The notes under the pieces are model-generated. The model was not told the origin of the DNA and did not search any database. It saw only the letters and a program-made list of their open reading frames with translations. Positions 38,601 to 53,600 of a stretch of DNA of 64,000 bases are shown piece by piece (the stretch's first letter is position 1; every line of letters starts with the position of its first letter). The stretch comes from Asterias amurensis (lineage: Eukaryota; Echinodermata; Asteroidea; Forcipulatida; Asteriidae), in the NCBI RefSeq assembly GCF_032118995.1, contig NC_092654.1:12222284-12286283 (forward strand), given 5' to 3'. The translations under genes were made by a program, and so were the position numbers.

Positions 38601-41600
38601 AGATTGTTCACACTTTTGGCTGAATTCAGACTTTTTATGTCGGCCTGGTTAAGAAAATCAGACAATATTGTTGTCCACAAATAAAGAAATCCTTTTTATT
38701 GGTCTACTTCTCTCGTGCTTTGGATACTGTTTCCAAAAATTCCTTGGAATCAATCATTTTGGGTTACCAAAAGGTAGAAGTGGCCTCATTTCAACATACC
38801 TTTGACTTTGTTTCCAAGTTTCAGACTTTTTCGTTAGTAATGACTCTCACCCCTGAAGCTGTGACTATCTTTAATTTGATAGTCAGTGTTGTTGTTTTTT
38901 TGGCTGCAGTTGTGTGCTGATTTAAATGATCCTCGGGTCAGAATGAATGAGGTTGGGATCAGCGTATTTTCAGCCTTCAGCCCAATGCTTGGAATGAGAG
39001 CCAACACAAACCAGGTAAACAATCGAGCCCTTGCATTGGCCATCAAACCCCGATGAAGAGCTATCATTGGCCGAGAGTCGTGTGCAGCGCGTACGCGCAT
39101 GCACGATTCACTTTTGTTTGGCATCATAAATAGCGGCCAACAGAGGGGGTCTATACATGGCCTGACATCACTAAACATAGACCTTTTCGCAAATACTGTT
39201 GTGCATGCGTAAAGCTTGGAATTAGGTGCACTGTGGTCTAGCTGGTGATCAAATTTGATCCATATCTATCTATCCCACAATGCACCTCATTCAACAGTCT
39301 GCGCTTGCGCAATGGTATTTGCGAAAAGGTCTATGGACAAACCATTATAGTTTTCGATTGACTACCATTGACTATGGAAACTGTCAAGCAATGTAACAAA
39401 CAGTTGGGGTCAACGACCATGACTCTTACAATTATCATGAACTTCAAGTTTGTTCATAAAACCACAAAAAATATCGTAGTAAACACAAAATTATTTTTAA
39501 CATTTTGGGGCTTCAATTACTTGGATAGATGTCAGTTTTGCATTGGGGATAAAGAATATCATTATGTTTTACCCTTAATTGATGTGTGTTAAGCACTGAA
39601 TACTCGGTACTTTCCCGAGTCCTGTGAACAAAAATCCAAAGGCAAATCACTCGGGTGGGATTTAGTCGTGGGTTCGAATCCCACCTGGTGATTTTTTGTT
39701 AGATTTTTTGTTTCTATTGTCACATTTTATCTTGTTAGGTTGAGAAGTTAATGGAGCACAAACCATTCTTCATCGAGACAAAGCTTGATGGAGAGAGAAT
39801 GCAGCTCCACAAGGAAGGAAACTCATACAAGTACTTCTCAAGAAGGTAGGTTAGCATGCAGTCTGTCTTTTCCAAACCTATTCTGGTGTTGGCGTAGTGG
39901 TTTCTTTTAAGCCTGGGCGACTAGTGTGACTAGTTTGTAGTCGCGACTACTGATTGCTTAGGTGAGTCGCAATTACCGTTTTTCAAAATCTCAGTTAATC
40001 GTGCTGCCACAACTACTACAAAAATAGTCGCAACTACCTGTTTGGTAAACCAATTGTGCCGCTCACGACTTTTCATGACAACTTAACTTACTTACGAAAC
40101 TGCATCAAACTTTTTTATGCTGGAATGCATCATGGAAATTAAAAATCAGTCGCAACTAGTGCTGAGTTGCATCTAATTAAGGCGCACTGATAATATTGCA
40201 GTACTTTTGAAATTAATCTAAATATAATTTTGCTTTTCTTAAGGTCCCACGACTATTCCCGTTCCTTTGGCGAGACTCCAGATGATGGCAGTCTGACACC
40301 ATACATCGCAAACTGCTTCAAAAGGTAGATTGAAAAAGGCTGCTTAACTAGTGCACCCCAAAATATCTTATATGGGACAAACAAGAGTTGTTTTTGGTGT
40401 TTTGTTTTGGTGGTTTTTTTAACCCGCAAGATAAAGTTGAATTTCTTCTCTTTGTCAGGGATGTTCGTAACTGCATACTGGATGGAGAGATGATGGCCTA
40501 CAATCCAGAAACAAAAACCTTCATGTAAGTTGACATTCGGGGCCCATACAGTAGTGTTGCTTAATGGCAAATCTTTCGCTCACTGTGCGATTTCCATTTC
40601 ATAGCGCTTCTAACAGTAAGCACGGGAAAAGGCGTGCTAACCTTCTTTTACATAACCACATTCTACTTTGAAGTGCTCAAAATGCTTTATACTATCTTAA
40701 GCTACTGTAGGCTTCTAACCAGAAGTTTTTATTGACATTAATTTTAAAAGTAATTACAAACGTAATAAATAACCTTCCCTTTATAGGATTCTTATTGTAA
40801 TAAGTGATACTCATTAATTATGGTAGGTTTTTATTTGATTTTTCAGGACCAAGGGAGAGAATTTTGATATTAAGACGATGAGGGATGACCAAGGTAAGAA
40901 TAGGCTTGACTTTTCTTGATTTCATTGATTGAGCTTTAAAGACACTGGACACTATTGGTAACTGTCAAAGACCAGTCTTTCCACTTGGTGTATCTCAACA
41001 TATGCACAAGATAAGCAACATTTGAAAATTTGAGCTCAATTGGTCGTCGAAGTTGCAAGATAACAATGGATGAAAAAACACCCTTGTCGCACGAAGTTGT
41101 GTGCTTTCTCACACTGTTTAAAACTATCAACCTCTACCCATTACTAGTTACCAAGTATTGTTTTATGCTAATAATTATTTTGACTAATTACCAATAGTGT
41201 CCACTGCCTTTAAACTGTTCTGATAATACAGTGGTCTGGGTTCAAGTTCTGATTGTGGGTTCAAACATCGGTCCTGACACTTGTGTTCTTGAGGAAGATG
41301 CTTAACTATCTCCACCCAGGGGTATAAATGGGTACTTGCGATGGTAGAGGTTGATACTGTGTTTGAAAAAACCTCTGGAGCTACACAGCAGCTCAGAGCT
41401 GTATACTCTCCAGGGATCTGAGAAAGATAATAGGATCTGTTTTTGGCCATATGACCAGATGACCAGGGCACTAATGTAACACATTGAGACTTTATTGTGA
41501 AATGCTCTATATAAGTACTAGTTATTATTATCATAATTATAATTCAAGCCCTGCTTACATTGGATTACATCATACTCACAAACCGGATGATTCACTCCTT

Positions 41601-44600
41601 TGATTTTAGTCAATATGATGAAATGCATTGCTTTTTTTGTGTTTGACTTCCAATCATCAGATCTTCAGGTATGTTACTGTGTCTTTGACATTCTTCTCTT
41701 CAATGATAAGAAACTCGCCAACCTTCCGCTCCATGAGAGGGTACAGTACATTAGCAAGTAAGAAGAACTAACTCGTATTTTAAACAACAATTAGCTCTAT
41801 GCCAGTTCCTTCCCTTTTTTCTATCATTGAGTCCCTGGTTTTTAAAATATGTATTGCTTTGTTTCAACCATAATCAATATGTGGTGAAGAGGTTTTCAAC
41901 TAATGGTTTAAACCCAATAGGGCCTGGTTCTTGATAGTTTTACCAAGACGAAGTCAAGGTAAATTATCAAGAACCAGGCCTCGGCGGGTTTAAACCGCTA
42001 GTTCAAAACCGATTCAACACACTTCGATTCCCATTCATAAATACCTTTCGGTCAAAAAACATCAACACTTTTGGTAAAAAAGTAAAATAAATGCAAAAAT
42101 TGTAATTGTTTAATGATTTCTTTCATTTTTTAAGTTCCCCTTTCTCAGACTATTTTGTTTTTAAATTTGGTTTCTTTTTTATTGCCGTCTCTTTGTTTTA
42201 ATTTTGATTTGCTTATGACCTCTTTGCTTTCACTGTTAATTCTAAACTTAAGATTGTATTTAAAGTTTTTAAATTTGTTCATGTACAAATGTTTAAATAG
42301 ACCGATCCAGTAAGCTCCACCCCATTGTGTATTGACCAATCACAACACAACAAAGGTCCGACATGCGTGCGCGTATCTTGGCGCGCGCGGCAGAGTTGTG
42401 CAGAAAGGCATTGGAGAGCCCCACGTGTTCTTGCTCACATGTTCTTGCTCGTGTGCGGAGCCTACTTGATCGGTCTATACGGCCTCTGGCCGCAAATACA
42501 TTTTTAATTCTGTATAAACCATTTCAAATCAAATCAAATCAAATCAAAATGTTAAGACCAGGGCACTTTTATTGTTGTTTTTATTATTATTTTGACATAT
42601 TACTTGTGCAGCAAAAGTAAAGCAATGCTCTAAAGCAATTGTGTCGTGCAAAGGATTCTTTAACTGACCTTTGGGTTTTTTTTCTTACTTTTTTTTGTGA
42701 TGCAGGGTTTTCAATCCAGTGGATGGGAGACTTCACATTGTAGAGAGAAGGGAAGCAAATTCAAAGTAAGAGATAAAATAAGTTTGCAACAATTTTTATC
42801 ATTTAGTTCAGAATTTTAACTTTTAAGCAGGCTTGGTATTCTTCTTACTTCCTAGTCTGATTTTCTTTTTTTCCCACAAAAAAAATAAAAAATTGTGATT
42901 GAATAGCCTGCAAGTCTTTTAAAGGAAGATGTTGCCTTGGATCGGACGAGATGGTCTAAAATAGGTGTTTGTAACCGTTTTTTATAAAATGCATATGGTT
43001 GGAAAGGTGTTTTAAAAGTAGAATATAATGATCCACACAAGGTTGCCTCAAAATTGCATGTGTGAACTAACACGGTCGGCCATTTATGGGAGTCAAAAAT
43101 TTGACTCTCATAAATGACCGACCGTGTTAGTCGACGAGGTAAAAGGAAAACCGTGCAATTTCGAGGCATGTTTGTGTGGACCATAGTATTCTACTTTTAC
43201 GACATCTTTCTACCCATATGCATTTTATAAAAAATGGTTACAATCGCTTTTCAAAGACCAACTCGACCGATCCAAGGCAACATCTTCCTTTAAACCCTAC
43301 ACCTTGTGAACATGTATGTCAGTCCTTACATGCCATAAAACACTGCACTTTTTTACAATGACCAAATATCATGATTTTGGTTAGCACAAGAGCAAATTGT
43401 TCATGACCGTTTTAGGATATTGTAATCGCTAGCTATCCCTCCGGATGTCCTCGGAGGTCTTGTTTGGTATTACAGTTTCAATCAAAAACATGTAAAATGT
43501 GTTATAAGAATTATATTTTTCTCTTTTTTGTCTTTTGAGGGGGAAGGAGGGAAATATTAAATTTAATACTAAAAGCATGGAATTCTTAAAGCTATTTTTC
43601 TTTTTCTGATCTGATAGACTAGACGTTGTGACAGCCTTGAATGATGCAATTGATAGTAGAGAAGAGGGAATCATGATCAAGAATCCAAACACAGCATACC
43701 GGCCAGACAGGCGAAAAGGTAACGTGCAAAATCACATTTTAATCACAATTGCCAATAGTGTCCTTTAAAAAGGCATATGACACTATTGGTAATTGTCAAA
43801 GACCAGTTTTTTCACTTGGTGTATCCCAACATGTGCATAAACTAAAAAATCTGTGAAAACTTTGACTCAATTGGTCATCGAAGTTGCAAGATGACATGTG
43901 AAATGTTTCCATTTGCAGGCAGTGGATGGTTGAAAATCAAACCAGAATACGTAGACAATTTGATGGATGAACTGGACTTATTAATAGTTGGAGGTTACTT
44001 TGGCAAAGGGGTAAGTTTTAAATAAAAAGAAAAATCAAATTTCAGAGTTTTGGCTTAGATTTCAGAGATCTGCTGGGCTATTGCAATTAGTGACTATCCA
44101 CCCTAGCAGAAATAGATAGAATGGCCAATCACCCTATGATTTTGTAGTCCTTGTCATGATGGTTCCCTGTTTTGTGATGGAAACTGTTGTAAAGTAATTT
44201 GATCTTAATTTTATACATGGTTACCTTGTCAAAAGTTTTCTCAGAAAACTTGAACACCAAAACTGTTCTCATGATTCTTGCATGATACATTTTTCAGAAT
44301 ATTAATTTGGGCACATGTTACCATCCATTCATCAACCGCTTACTCCAAGTTAATGTCACTTTCATCTCATCCAATCAAAATATAAGCCGTTACAAATTTC
44401 CTCTTCACTTTAAAACACTGTTTAGATCCGCTCACAGATGGTATCTCATTTTCTATTGGCTGTTGCCGAACCATCCAAAGTACCCGGTGAACATCCAACC
44501 AACTTTATAGCCTTCACAAAGGTATGTACACGGATGTGATTTCTCTGTTTTTATTTGCCGGAAAACTGTTGTTTACACAATTTATAGACGATGTGACCTA

Positions 44601-47600
44601 TGTTTACATTCAAACCGCCCTCTGTTGACAAAACACTGTACACGTCATGTTTCGCCGGGCAAAAAAGGCGCGTAGTCATGGTAAGATTGCGTGTACTTTC
44701 TAGCTGGCTACCAAAACACAAAGGTTTTGCCTGGTAGTATGCGCACGAATCATGTTATGGTTTTTGAGTGACGTCAGAGGTCACATCGTCTTTAAGGAAA
44801 CTTGTTTATCGTATAAAAAAAAAATTAAGATCGTAAACAAGGATTTGTTAAACTGAGCTGTTTTTCCTTCTTGATTAAGGTTGGCTCAGGGTACTCATTG
44901 AAAGAGTTGTACGATTTCAATCAACGGCTTCTTCCTCATCTGAAAGTCTTCAAGAAAGAGCGCCCTCCATCATTCTTACAATTTACAAAGGTGATTTTCT
45001 ATCTCCATGACCCCCCCCCCCCCTTTCCCAAACCCAGTTAGAAGGGTTTGGGTATTTTTTGTAGGACACAAAGCACAATGTCTAAGATGGTTCGAAGATA
45101 ATGATGGTAGAAAGCTTCCCTTAAAATACTGCTTGCTGGGGTGTTGGTTTTTTTGTGAGAAATTAGTAAAACAGTTTCACAACAGTTTAGCATGTTTATA
45201 GTATTTACTTGACTCTTCTGAAGACAGTGCTTCGTGATTTTCACTGTTTTCTAAAAAACTTAATGAATTATGAAGCTGAAACAGGTAAATTATATTACAC
45301 CATCTTCATTCACAGTGAGTAGGGAGTCATGTCATGGACAAAATACTTTATAGACAGTGGACACTATTGGTAATTGTCAAGACTAATCTTCTCACTTGGT
45401 GTATAATAAAACAAAACAAAACTGTGAAAAATTGGTCGTCGAAGTTGCAAGATAATAATGAAAGAAAAAACACCCTGGTTACACGAAAGTTGTGTGCTTT
45501 GAGATGCTTGATTTCAAGACCTCAAATTCTAAATGTGAGGTCCTGAAAAAATCGTGGAAAATTACTTCTTTCTCGAATACTACATTACTTCAGAGGGAGC
45601 CGTGTCTCACAATGCTTTATACTATCAACCTCTCCCCATTACTCATTACCAAGTGAGGTTTTATGCTAATTTAATTACTAATAGTGTCCAAGTGCCCTTT
45701 AAGGTCAATAATCTAAAGATCTCTAACCCTCGCCTTCTGTAACAGTATTTTGGGTGTTTTTTTATACTAATTTTGCCTATAAATCAGAATTACATTGACC
45801 AAAACCATCCTTTGAACTACTGCTAAATTTGAAAATAAACAAGTTGCTGTTGTTTCTCGCAGGAAAAACCTGAAATGTACGTGAAGCCAGAAAACTCTTT
45901 TATCCTTCAAGTGAAAGCCACAGAAATTAGCTCATCGTCCAGGTAACCATTTTGTCTCCATTTATTCATTTTGTTTTATTTTACTTTTTCAAAATTTTCT
46001 AAATGCAGTTGTATGACTTTCAAAAAAACAATTTTTTTTCAGGAGAATTGTTTGAAGGTTTTTTTCTATAAATGGGAGACTTTTAGACAGTCCCTTTCAG
46101 AGTTTTCAGTTGAAGTGCGCATGCTCAGACCTACACGCGCAAGTTCTGAACATTTGAGCGCACACGCTTAGAGCCTTGCAAAGGATGACAGTGTTGTCTG
46201 CTGCCGCCAGCGTCTCAAAAGTCTCCCGTTGCTTTCTAATGGTTGTATCAATATTTTACTGTCCATAACACTAAGCATTTGAGAAAGAAACTGCTGATTT
46301 CATACATATATGCTAAAAACAAATAACTTACATATTTGTTTTTCATACAATTGTATTATTTGTTAAAGGAACATTACAGAATTGTTTTTTTCTAACAAAA
46401 TAGTTGCTGGCAGTGTAGGCACTTTATGTAATCCACCATATATATGAACTGACAAACTTGTAGAAGTTTGAGATCGATTGGCCATCTGGGTCACGAGAAA
46501 ATAGAGAAAACCTATTTAAATTTTGTATTGCATCGATGCCAAAATAAAAATGAATAAAACGCTCACTATGAGCGATAAACTCCAAACGCGAAGTTAGATT
46601 ATTTATTTCTCATCAAATATGACATTTCAGACAGAAATATTTCAAGGGATGATTTCAACTATCATCATCATTAGACTGTGTAAAGTTTCATGTTAATCTG
46701 TTATCTTCGCGATTTTTGTTTCTTACCAATTCTGTAACGTTCCTTTAACCATTACCGGTCACTAACTGTATTTGTGCATTTACTTTACTTGATGACAAAT
46801 GATGGGATTCCTTACCTTAGTTATCCAACGGGCTGCACGCTTCGTTTCCCGCGGGTTGAGAAGGTCCGAGAGGATAAAGAATGGCATCAGTGCATGACAA
46901 CAGAGGAACTGGACAACCTCAGACAGGTCAGTAACTGGAACCATATGGAACCAATGACTAGTAAGAACAAAAGAGTAGGCAGCATGGTCTTAAACGGTTA
47001 GTTAAAACTGACAGGATCGTGGCCATGCGATAATGGGCCGAGCCAAAGGAAAGGTCCTTTATCACATGGCCTCGACCCTGCAAGGTTTTAATCGGCCATT
47101 TGTTTCGAAGTTTCGTTCTGGAACTTTTTTTTTTTTTTCCCTTGTAAATGAAATTGCATTCGAAAACTTTTTCTTGAAAACCTTAATACTGAGCTGATTT
47201 CAGTTGTTACAGCCAAAATTTAGAAAATCGTGGTAATATGGTTTTTTTTAAGAAGAACAGTACGGTTTGTTTTAAGAAGAGCAGTACACTGTTCGAAATG
47301 TTGAGATCAAATCGGCTTTTTCAGAGCCAACACTCCTTAAAAGAGATTTATAACATGGTTGTACCCGCAAGTTGACTACTGTTATTAATAGTTTATTCTT
47401 ATTTCTGAAGTCTTCGGAGGGGAAGTTAGCAACAAGGCATGCTGGGATGGGCGTTGAAGATGAAGTCCCAAGTAAGAAGAAGAAGGCATCTTCTAGGATC
47501 GCCAAGCCAGTGGGAGTAGCTGCTCGCTTCATGGCAGCTGATGTGTCAGAGGTCACAAAGGTACCGGTAGATGCTTTTTCCTTTCATTCTCTCTTCAATG

Positions 47601-50600
47601 GTGAACTTTCTAATATGTTTAGTAGAAGGACACTTAGGCTGTGTCCGAAATGGCAACTTCTGCTACAGCTACAGCTACATAGATCAGTGCATCTATAAGT
47701 GTTTATAAATAGGCAAATCTAGCCGTAGTTGTAACCGGAGTCACCTTTCCAGACATGGCCTTACTGAGTAATTTCATCAGGGCCCAGTTTCATAAAGCTG
47801 TTTGTAGGGCAGAAAATTCTGCTTAGCAAATTTCTTGGCTGAGCAAGAAATGACTTGGGTACCAGTCTCAGCAATAGTAACTGTATGGTATTCTTGCTGG
47901 TAACCTTCTTTTGCTAAGCAAAAGTTTTTTGTGCTTACAGGCTTTCTGAAATTGCACCCTGGTTAGCCTAGTGGTTTTCCTTGAGTCTGGCTACGTCCAG
48001 TAGCCTTAGATCTCAAAGCGCCGCCTTCTGTAACAGATCTAACTTCACATTTGTCGCTATATCATCTAGATAATTCCCTAGTGCTTATATGGTTCCAAGC
48101 TCTCCAACCACCATGGGTACTACTTTTGCTGTCGCCTGCCAAATCTTGCCAAAGTTCCCTAGCCAGATCTGGGTACTTTGGATCTTTTCCAACACCTTCT
48201 AAGCTACCATTGTCATCACTATTATTACTTGTAATACTATCTTCCACAAAACAACAGCAGCATGCATAGCTGAGCTCTTCTGTCTTAATCCCCCCCCCCC
48301 TCCTAGGTATCTGAGATGTTTGCAGATCGTGAGTTCTGTATCGTCAACAATCCCACTAGCCACTCTAAGGCTGACTTGGAGAAGAAGATTGTTGAGTACG
48401 GAGGACAGGTGGCGCAGAACCCTGGCGGTGAAACATTCTGTGTCTTGGCCAACAAGATCAATCTTAAAGTCAGAAACATTATCAGGTAAAGCATCTTGTT
48501 CTCTGTATGTGTCACAGGCTCACTGGTCTGGTTGGCATAGTGGTGTTTTGCCTCGCCTTCCGCCTCTGGGACCCCGATTTGAATCCCACCGGGGCACTGT
48601 GTGGATGGGATTTTCACTTCCTGTTCTACTGGGCGGTTTTCCCTGGAAATAATTCTCTGGGGTTTTCCCCTCCCACATCTTAAACTGAAATGTATTCATT
48701 GTCTTCTCTTCTCGTTTGGCTCTAATTTTGTTGTGAATTGTCTTGTATGTTACTGTGTTATTCAATTATCATTTTAAGTTTTATGTATTGATTTAATATT
48801 GTTTGGACTGTAAATATTCAATTGAAATGTCAAAAGTCTAAAGCATTGAGAATATTGATCCAGATGCAGGTTTGCTGAAGGGCTTGCCGTTTGAGAATTC
48901 TACAATGATCTCCTCCCTCCTGCCAGACGAGGGTTTGGTGACCAAGTAATATGTGTCATTTTCTCCCACTCTGACTACTGGTTTTCACACATGTACTATT
49001 CCCCCACTTTTTGATCAAGTAATATTTTGCTTGCTGTCTTTAATTTTTTTTACAGATTTGAGGCAGACAAATCTACATGTATTTGCAATGTGTATAATTT
49101 CCTTATTGATGTTCTTTTCATTTGTCCAGGTTGTTTTCTGATTTATAATTATTGTTGTTTGATTGTTGTCTACTTAGGTTTTGATGTGTTTATCTAGTAA
49201 ATTTTCATGCGATTCGACCTTTTTGGGTCACAATGTGCTAATGTTAGTTATACCATTAACACAGTTTTTTTTGGGTGGTGCAGCAATATTTCTTTCATCA
49301 TTTTGCATGACAGTTACAGGGATTGTCCTTTATTTTGTCAGTAGACTTGACTCAAGTCCCAATATTATCACACAATACGGAATACGGAAAAATATAGCGC
49401 TTCTGAGTCCCATATCCAACAAGGCCGAAGGCTTCGGCCGAGTTGGACATGGGACGCAGAGGCGCTAAATTTTTAGTATTTCCATGAGCGCCCATGTGAT
49501 AACGTATTTATCTTCAAGCAAACTTGGCGCGTGACATAGAACACACAATACGCATGTTAGTGATATTAGCCGTGCAATATAGGTTTTTATCACCACTCCA
49601 TTCTGCCAATCTGATTGGAGGATTAGCGCGTACTTGAAGATAAACTGTTTTGTGATGCTCTGCATTCCAAAACCTGTTCCGCATGTGGGACAGGGACTTG
49701 ACGATGTTGCAGTCGCCTGGTATGTAAATGTATGTTAGGGACCTCTCACACGAGAATGGGACTTGAATCAAGTCTACTTTTGTCAGTGACTAGCCAGCAG
49801 AAACATGTTAACTTGCTATTTTGCTAGTGCTAGCTTTTTCACTTGTCCTTATTTCATATTGAACAGGGACGCTTTTTAATATTGAACAAGCCAGCCGGAC
49901 CACTGGAGATCATTTTGATTGGTCCTCTGGTGCTGTAACCAGAAAATCACTGTAACTGAGAACGCTGTGTATCCAATTTGTGATTCTTTTTCTGTGTATG
50001 AAATGTAAAATTGTACATTTATTTGTCTAATTTTTAAACTGTCAGCTTTTGGTATATGTAATTATGAAATTATTTGTTATTTTTTTACAAGGTCTTATTA
50101 TTTATTTTACATATACATGTAGATGATGTATGTTTCAATTTATGTGCCTTATTTGGGTGGTCAATTAATTATTTTGAGATTTTTCCAAGTTTTTAAGACA
50201 ACTTGTAGTTATTAATTTTCTTTGTCGTCTCACTTTCTTAGGCTTAATTTCATGAAACTCCTTTATGTCCCTTTATAGGACACATCTTATTGTGACTGAT
50301 GTCCATCGTTAAAAATTATCTTTAATTGTTTCTTTTAATTATTTTTATTAACAACAAGTTTGTATACCTTTTTGTAGCTCTGACATCTATGATGTTGTCA
50401 GTACGGACTGGCTGTTAAAGTGTTTGGTGAGTTTTCTTGATACAGAGTGCGTCTTCTTAAAAAAAGAAAAGGCGGGGCAACCACAACTTAAAGACACTGG
50501 ACACTATTGGTAATTGTTAAAGACCAGTCTTCTCACTTGGTGTATCTCAACATATGCATAAAATTACAAACCTGTGAAAATTTGAGCTCAATTGGTCGCC

Positions 50601-53600
50601 GAAGTTGCGAGATAATAATGAAATGAAAAACACCCTTGTCACACGAAGATGTGTGCTTTCAGATGCTTGATTTCGGGACCGCAAAATCTAATTCTGAGGT
50701 CTCGAAATCAAATTTGTGGAAAATTACTTCTTTCTCCAAAATTACGCCACTTCAGAGAGAGCCATTTCTCACAATGTTTTATACTATCAACCTCTCCTCA
50801 TTACTCGTTTCCAAGTGAGTTTTTGTGCTAATAATTATTTTGAGTAATTACCAATAGTGTCCACTGCCTTTAAAAGAAGAAGAAAAGAAAAACAAAGCAA
50901 TTATAATTTAAACCACAATATAGTTCCTTACAAAATTTGAAAGTTTTAGTGTCATTTTTCAGACATACATTACATTGTCAATTGGCCCATATTAATCATG
51001 TCAGGTGAATTTCAAAGATATTCCATTGAAACATTTTGTTTGTTCCTGACTTTTCTCACAGGATGCACAGAAGTGCCTTCCATGGTTACCAAGTCACATG
51101 ATCCACGTCTCCCCGGAGACCAAAGTCCAGTTCTCTTTGCTGTATGATCGTCATGGCGATAGCTACACTGAGGATGTAGACACTGACAAACTCAAGGAAA
51201 TATTTGAGAAAGTTGGAAAGGAGGTAAGAAGACATGTTTTGCTCTTGACAAAATTTGGATTCTAATTTTTGTGGTAGTTGCACAAATATTTTAGAAATTT
51301 TCTCAGGAAATTTTGACCTAAACGGTTTTGCGGCTGCTAAGAAATGTGTGAAATTGTCACACTTACTGAAGTTTGGTCCTGCAAGAAGCTGTTTGAACTA
51401 AGCTTGGGCGATATAACGATATTATCGAATATCGCGATTACTAATTTGGAAACGCTTTGGTTTTAATCGAAATATCGATATACCGCGATATCTCGCGATA
51501 TATCCGATATCGATTAAGTATCGCAATATCGCGATGTATTTCCTAGCTGAGACATCTTGCACCCCATAGGTTTGGAGTAAAACCAGAAGAATAGGTCATT
51601 AGAACACCTCTCTTATGCTATGACTGTCTCTTCTACACTTTTTACTGGGAGTTTGAAGACGGATGATGTCAAATTTAATTAATCGCGATTATATCGAATA
51701 TCGCAAAATATATTCGGCGGTATATCGTGAATAAAATAAATCGATATCGCCCAAGCTTAGTTTGAACCAGGGAAAGGTTTTATGACCTCAACGATTTTGT
51801 GGCTGCTGAAAAAAATGTGTGAGCTTGTCATCAGACCCACTTGAGTTTGGTCCTGCAAGTAGCTACCTGGACCATAGAAAGTTTTGTTTGATGGATACTG
51901 TCCAGATCCAATAGATGTTAACGTTCCCTTCCCCATATGCTTTTTTTGAACCTCTCCTGTCCCCTCTTACAAAAATAAAACTTAATCATTTGGGTCCATT
52001 GACCTCAAATATTTTGAGGCTGCTGAAAAAAATGTTTTGAACTTGTCATCAGACTCACTGATGTTTTGTCTTCCACGTAGCTGTCTGAACTAGGGAAAGG
52101 TTTGATAAAAAAGTGATACTTTCCAGATCCAATAGATGTGTGGGAACTTTACTCTCCCCTGATGCTTTTCCCATACCTCTTCCTGCCCCCATGCTAAAAT
52201 TAAAACTTATTCATAATCACATTAAAGGATGACCGTTGTGGAGAACATCCCACAAACCACAGTCTTCTTGACGTATGTGTGAACTTGTCAGACTTACTGA
52301 GATATTGGTCCTGCTAGTAGCTGTCTGTCTGAATTTGACTTTTAAAATTATACTGTCCAGACCCAAAAGATTTAAACTTTACCTTCAACAGAAGCTTTTT
52401 CCACACCTTTTCCTGCAAATAAAACTTATTCAGAGTCACGTCAAAGGATGACTCTACATGTGGAGACCGTCCCACAAACCACCGAATTCTTGACATATTA
52501 TAATAATAGTAAGACGGCATTTGTATGACGCACTTTCTCTGTTTAACATTCAAAGGCGTATGTGTTTTGTGATGATTCTTTCAAGATCCAATAGATGGGA
52601 ACTTTAGCTTCCCCAGAAGCTTTTTTTGTTGTTGAGCCTCTTGCTAAAATAAAAACTTACAGTCCTGCTGGAGGAACCTCCTGGTTCTAGTGGAGAGCGT
52701 CCCACAAACGACAGTCTTCTTTACGTATGTGTGGACTTGTCAGACTTACTGAAGTTTGGAGCTGTCTAAACCAGGGAAAGGTTTTAATTAAAAAAACTAT
52801 ATTTTCCAGATTCAATAAATGTGACCTTGACCATCCAATCCCCGGAAGATTTTTCCAAGCCTCTTCGTAAAACTTGTTCAAAATCAGTTAAAGGATGACC
52901 CCTTGTGGAGAACGTCCCACAAACCAGAGTTTTTCTTCTTTTACCTACGTGTGTTTTATCACCTTGACACAGGGCACCTACCCCTCGTTAGGAAATGAAT
53001 CCATAGCCGAGCTAGAGCAGCAGTACTTCCCAGGGGAATCCCCTCTAGGGCTCTTCAGGTTGTGCAAGGTCTACATGGATTCGTGTCTGGTCATTGGTGA
53101 TGAGTCAACTGTAAGTACGCAAGTAACAGTAAGGGCCAAATTACATAAAGCTCTTTAGCAAAAAATACTGCTTAAAGGCAGTGGACACTATTGGTAATTA
53201 CTCAAATTAATTATTAGCATAAAACCTTACTTGGAAACAAGTAATGGAAAGAGGTTGATAGTATAAAATATTGTGAGAAACGGCTCCCTCTAAAGTGACA
53301 TAGTTTTCGAGAAAGAAGTAATTTTCCACGAATTTGATTTCAAGACCTCGGATTTTGAATTTGAGGTCTCAAAATCAACCATCTAAAAGCACACAACTTC
53401 GTGTGACAAGGGTGTTTTTTCTTTCATTATTATCTGGCAACTTCAACGACCAATTGAGCTGGTTTGTTGATTTATGCATATGTTGAGATACACCAAGTGA
53501 GAAGACTGGTCTTTGACAATTACCAATAGTGTCCAGTGTCTTTAAAGGATTCGGGTATTTTTTCAAAATGTCCACAGATGTACATTAAACTTACACAGTT

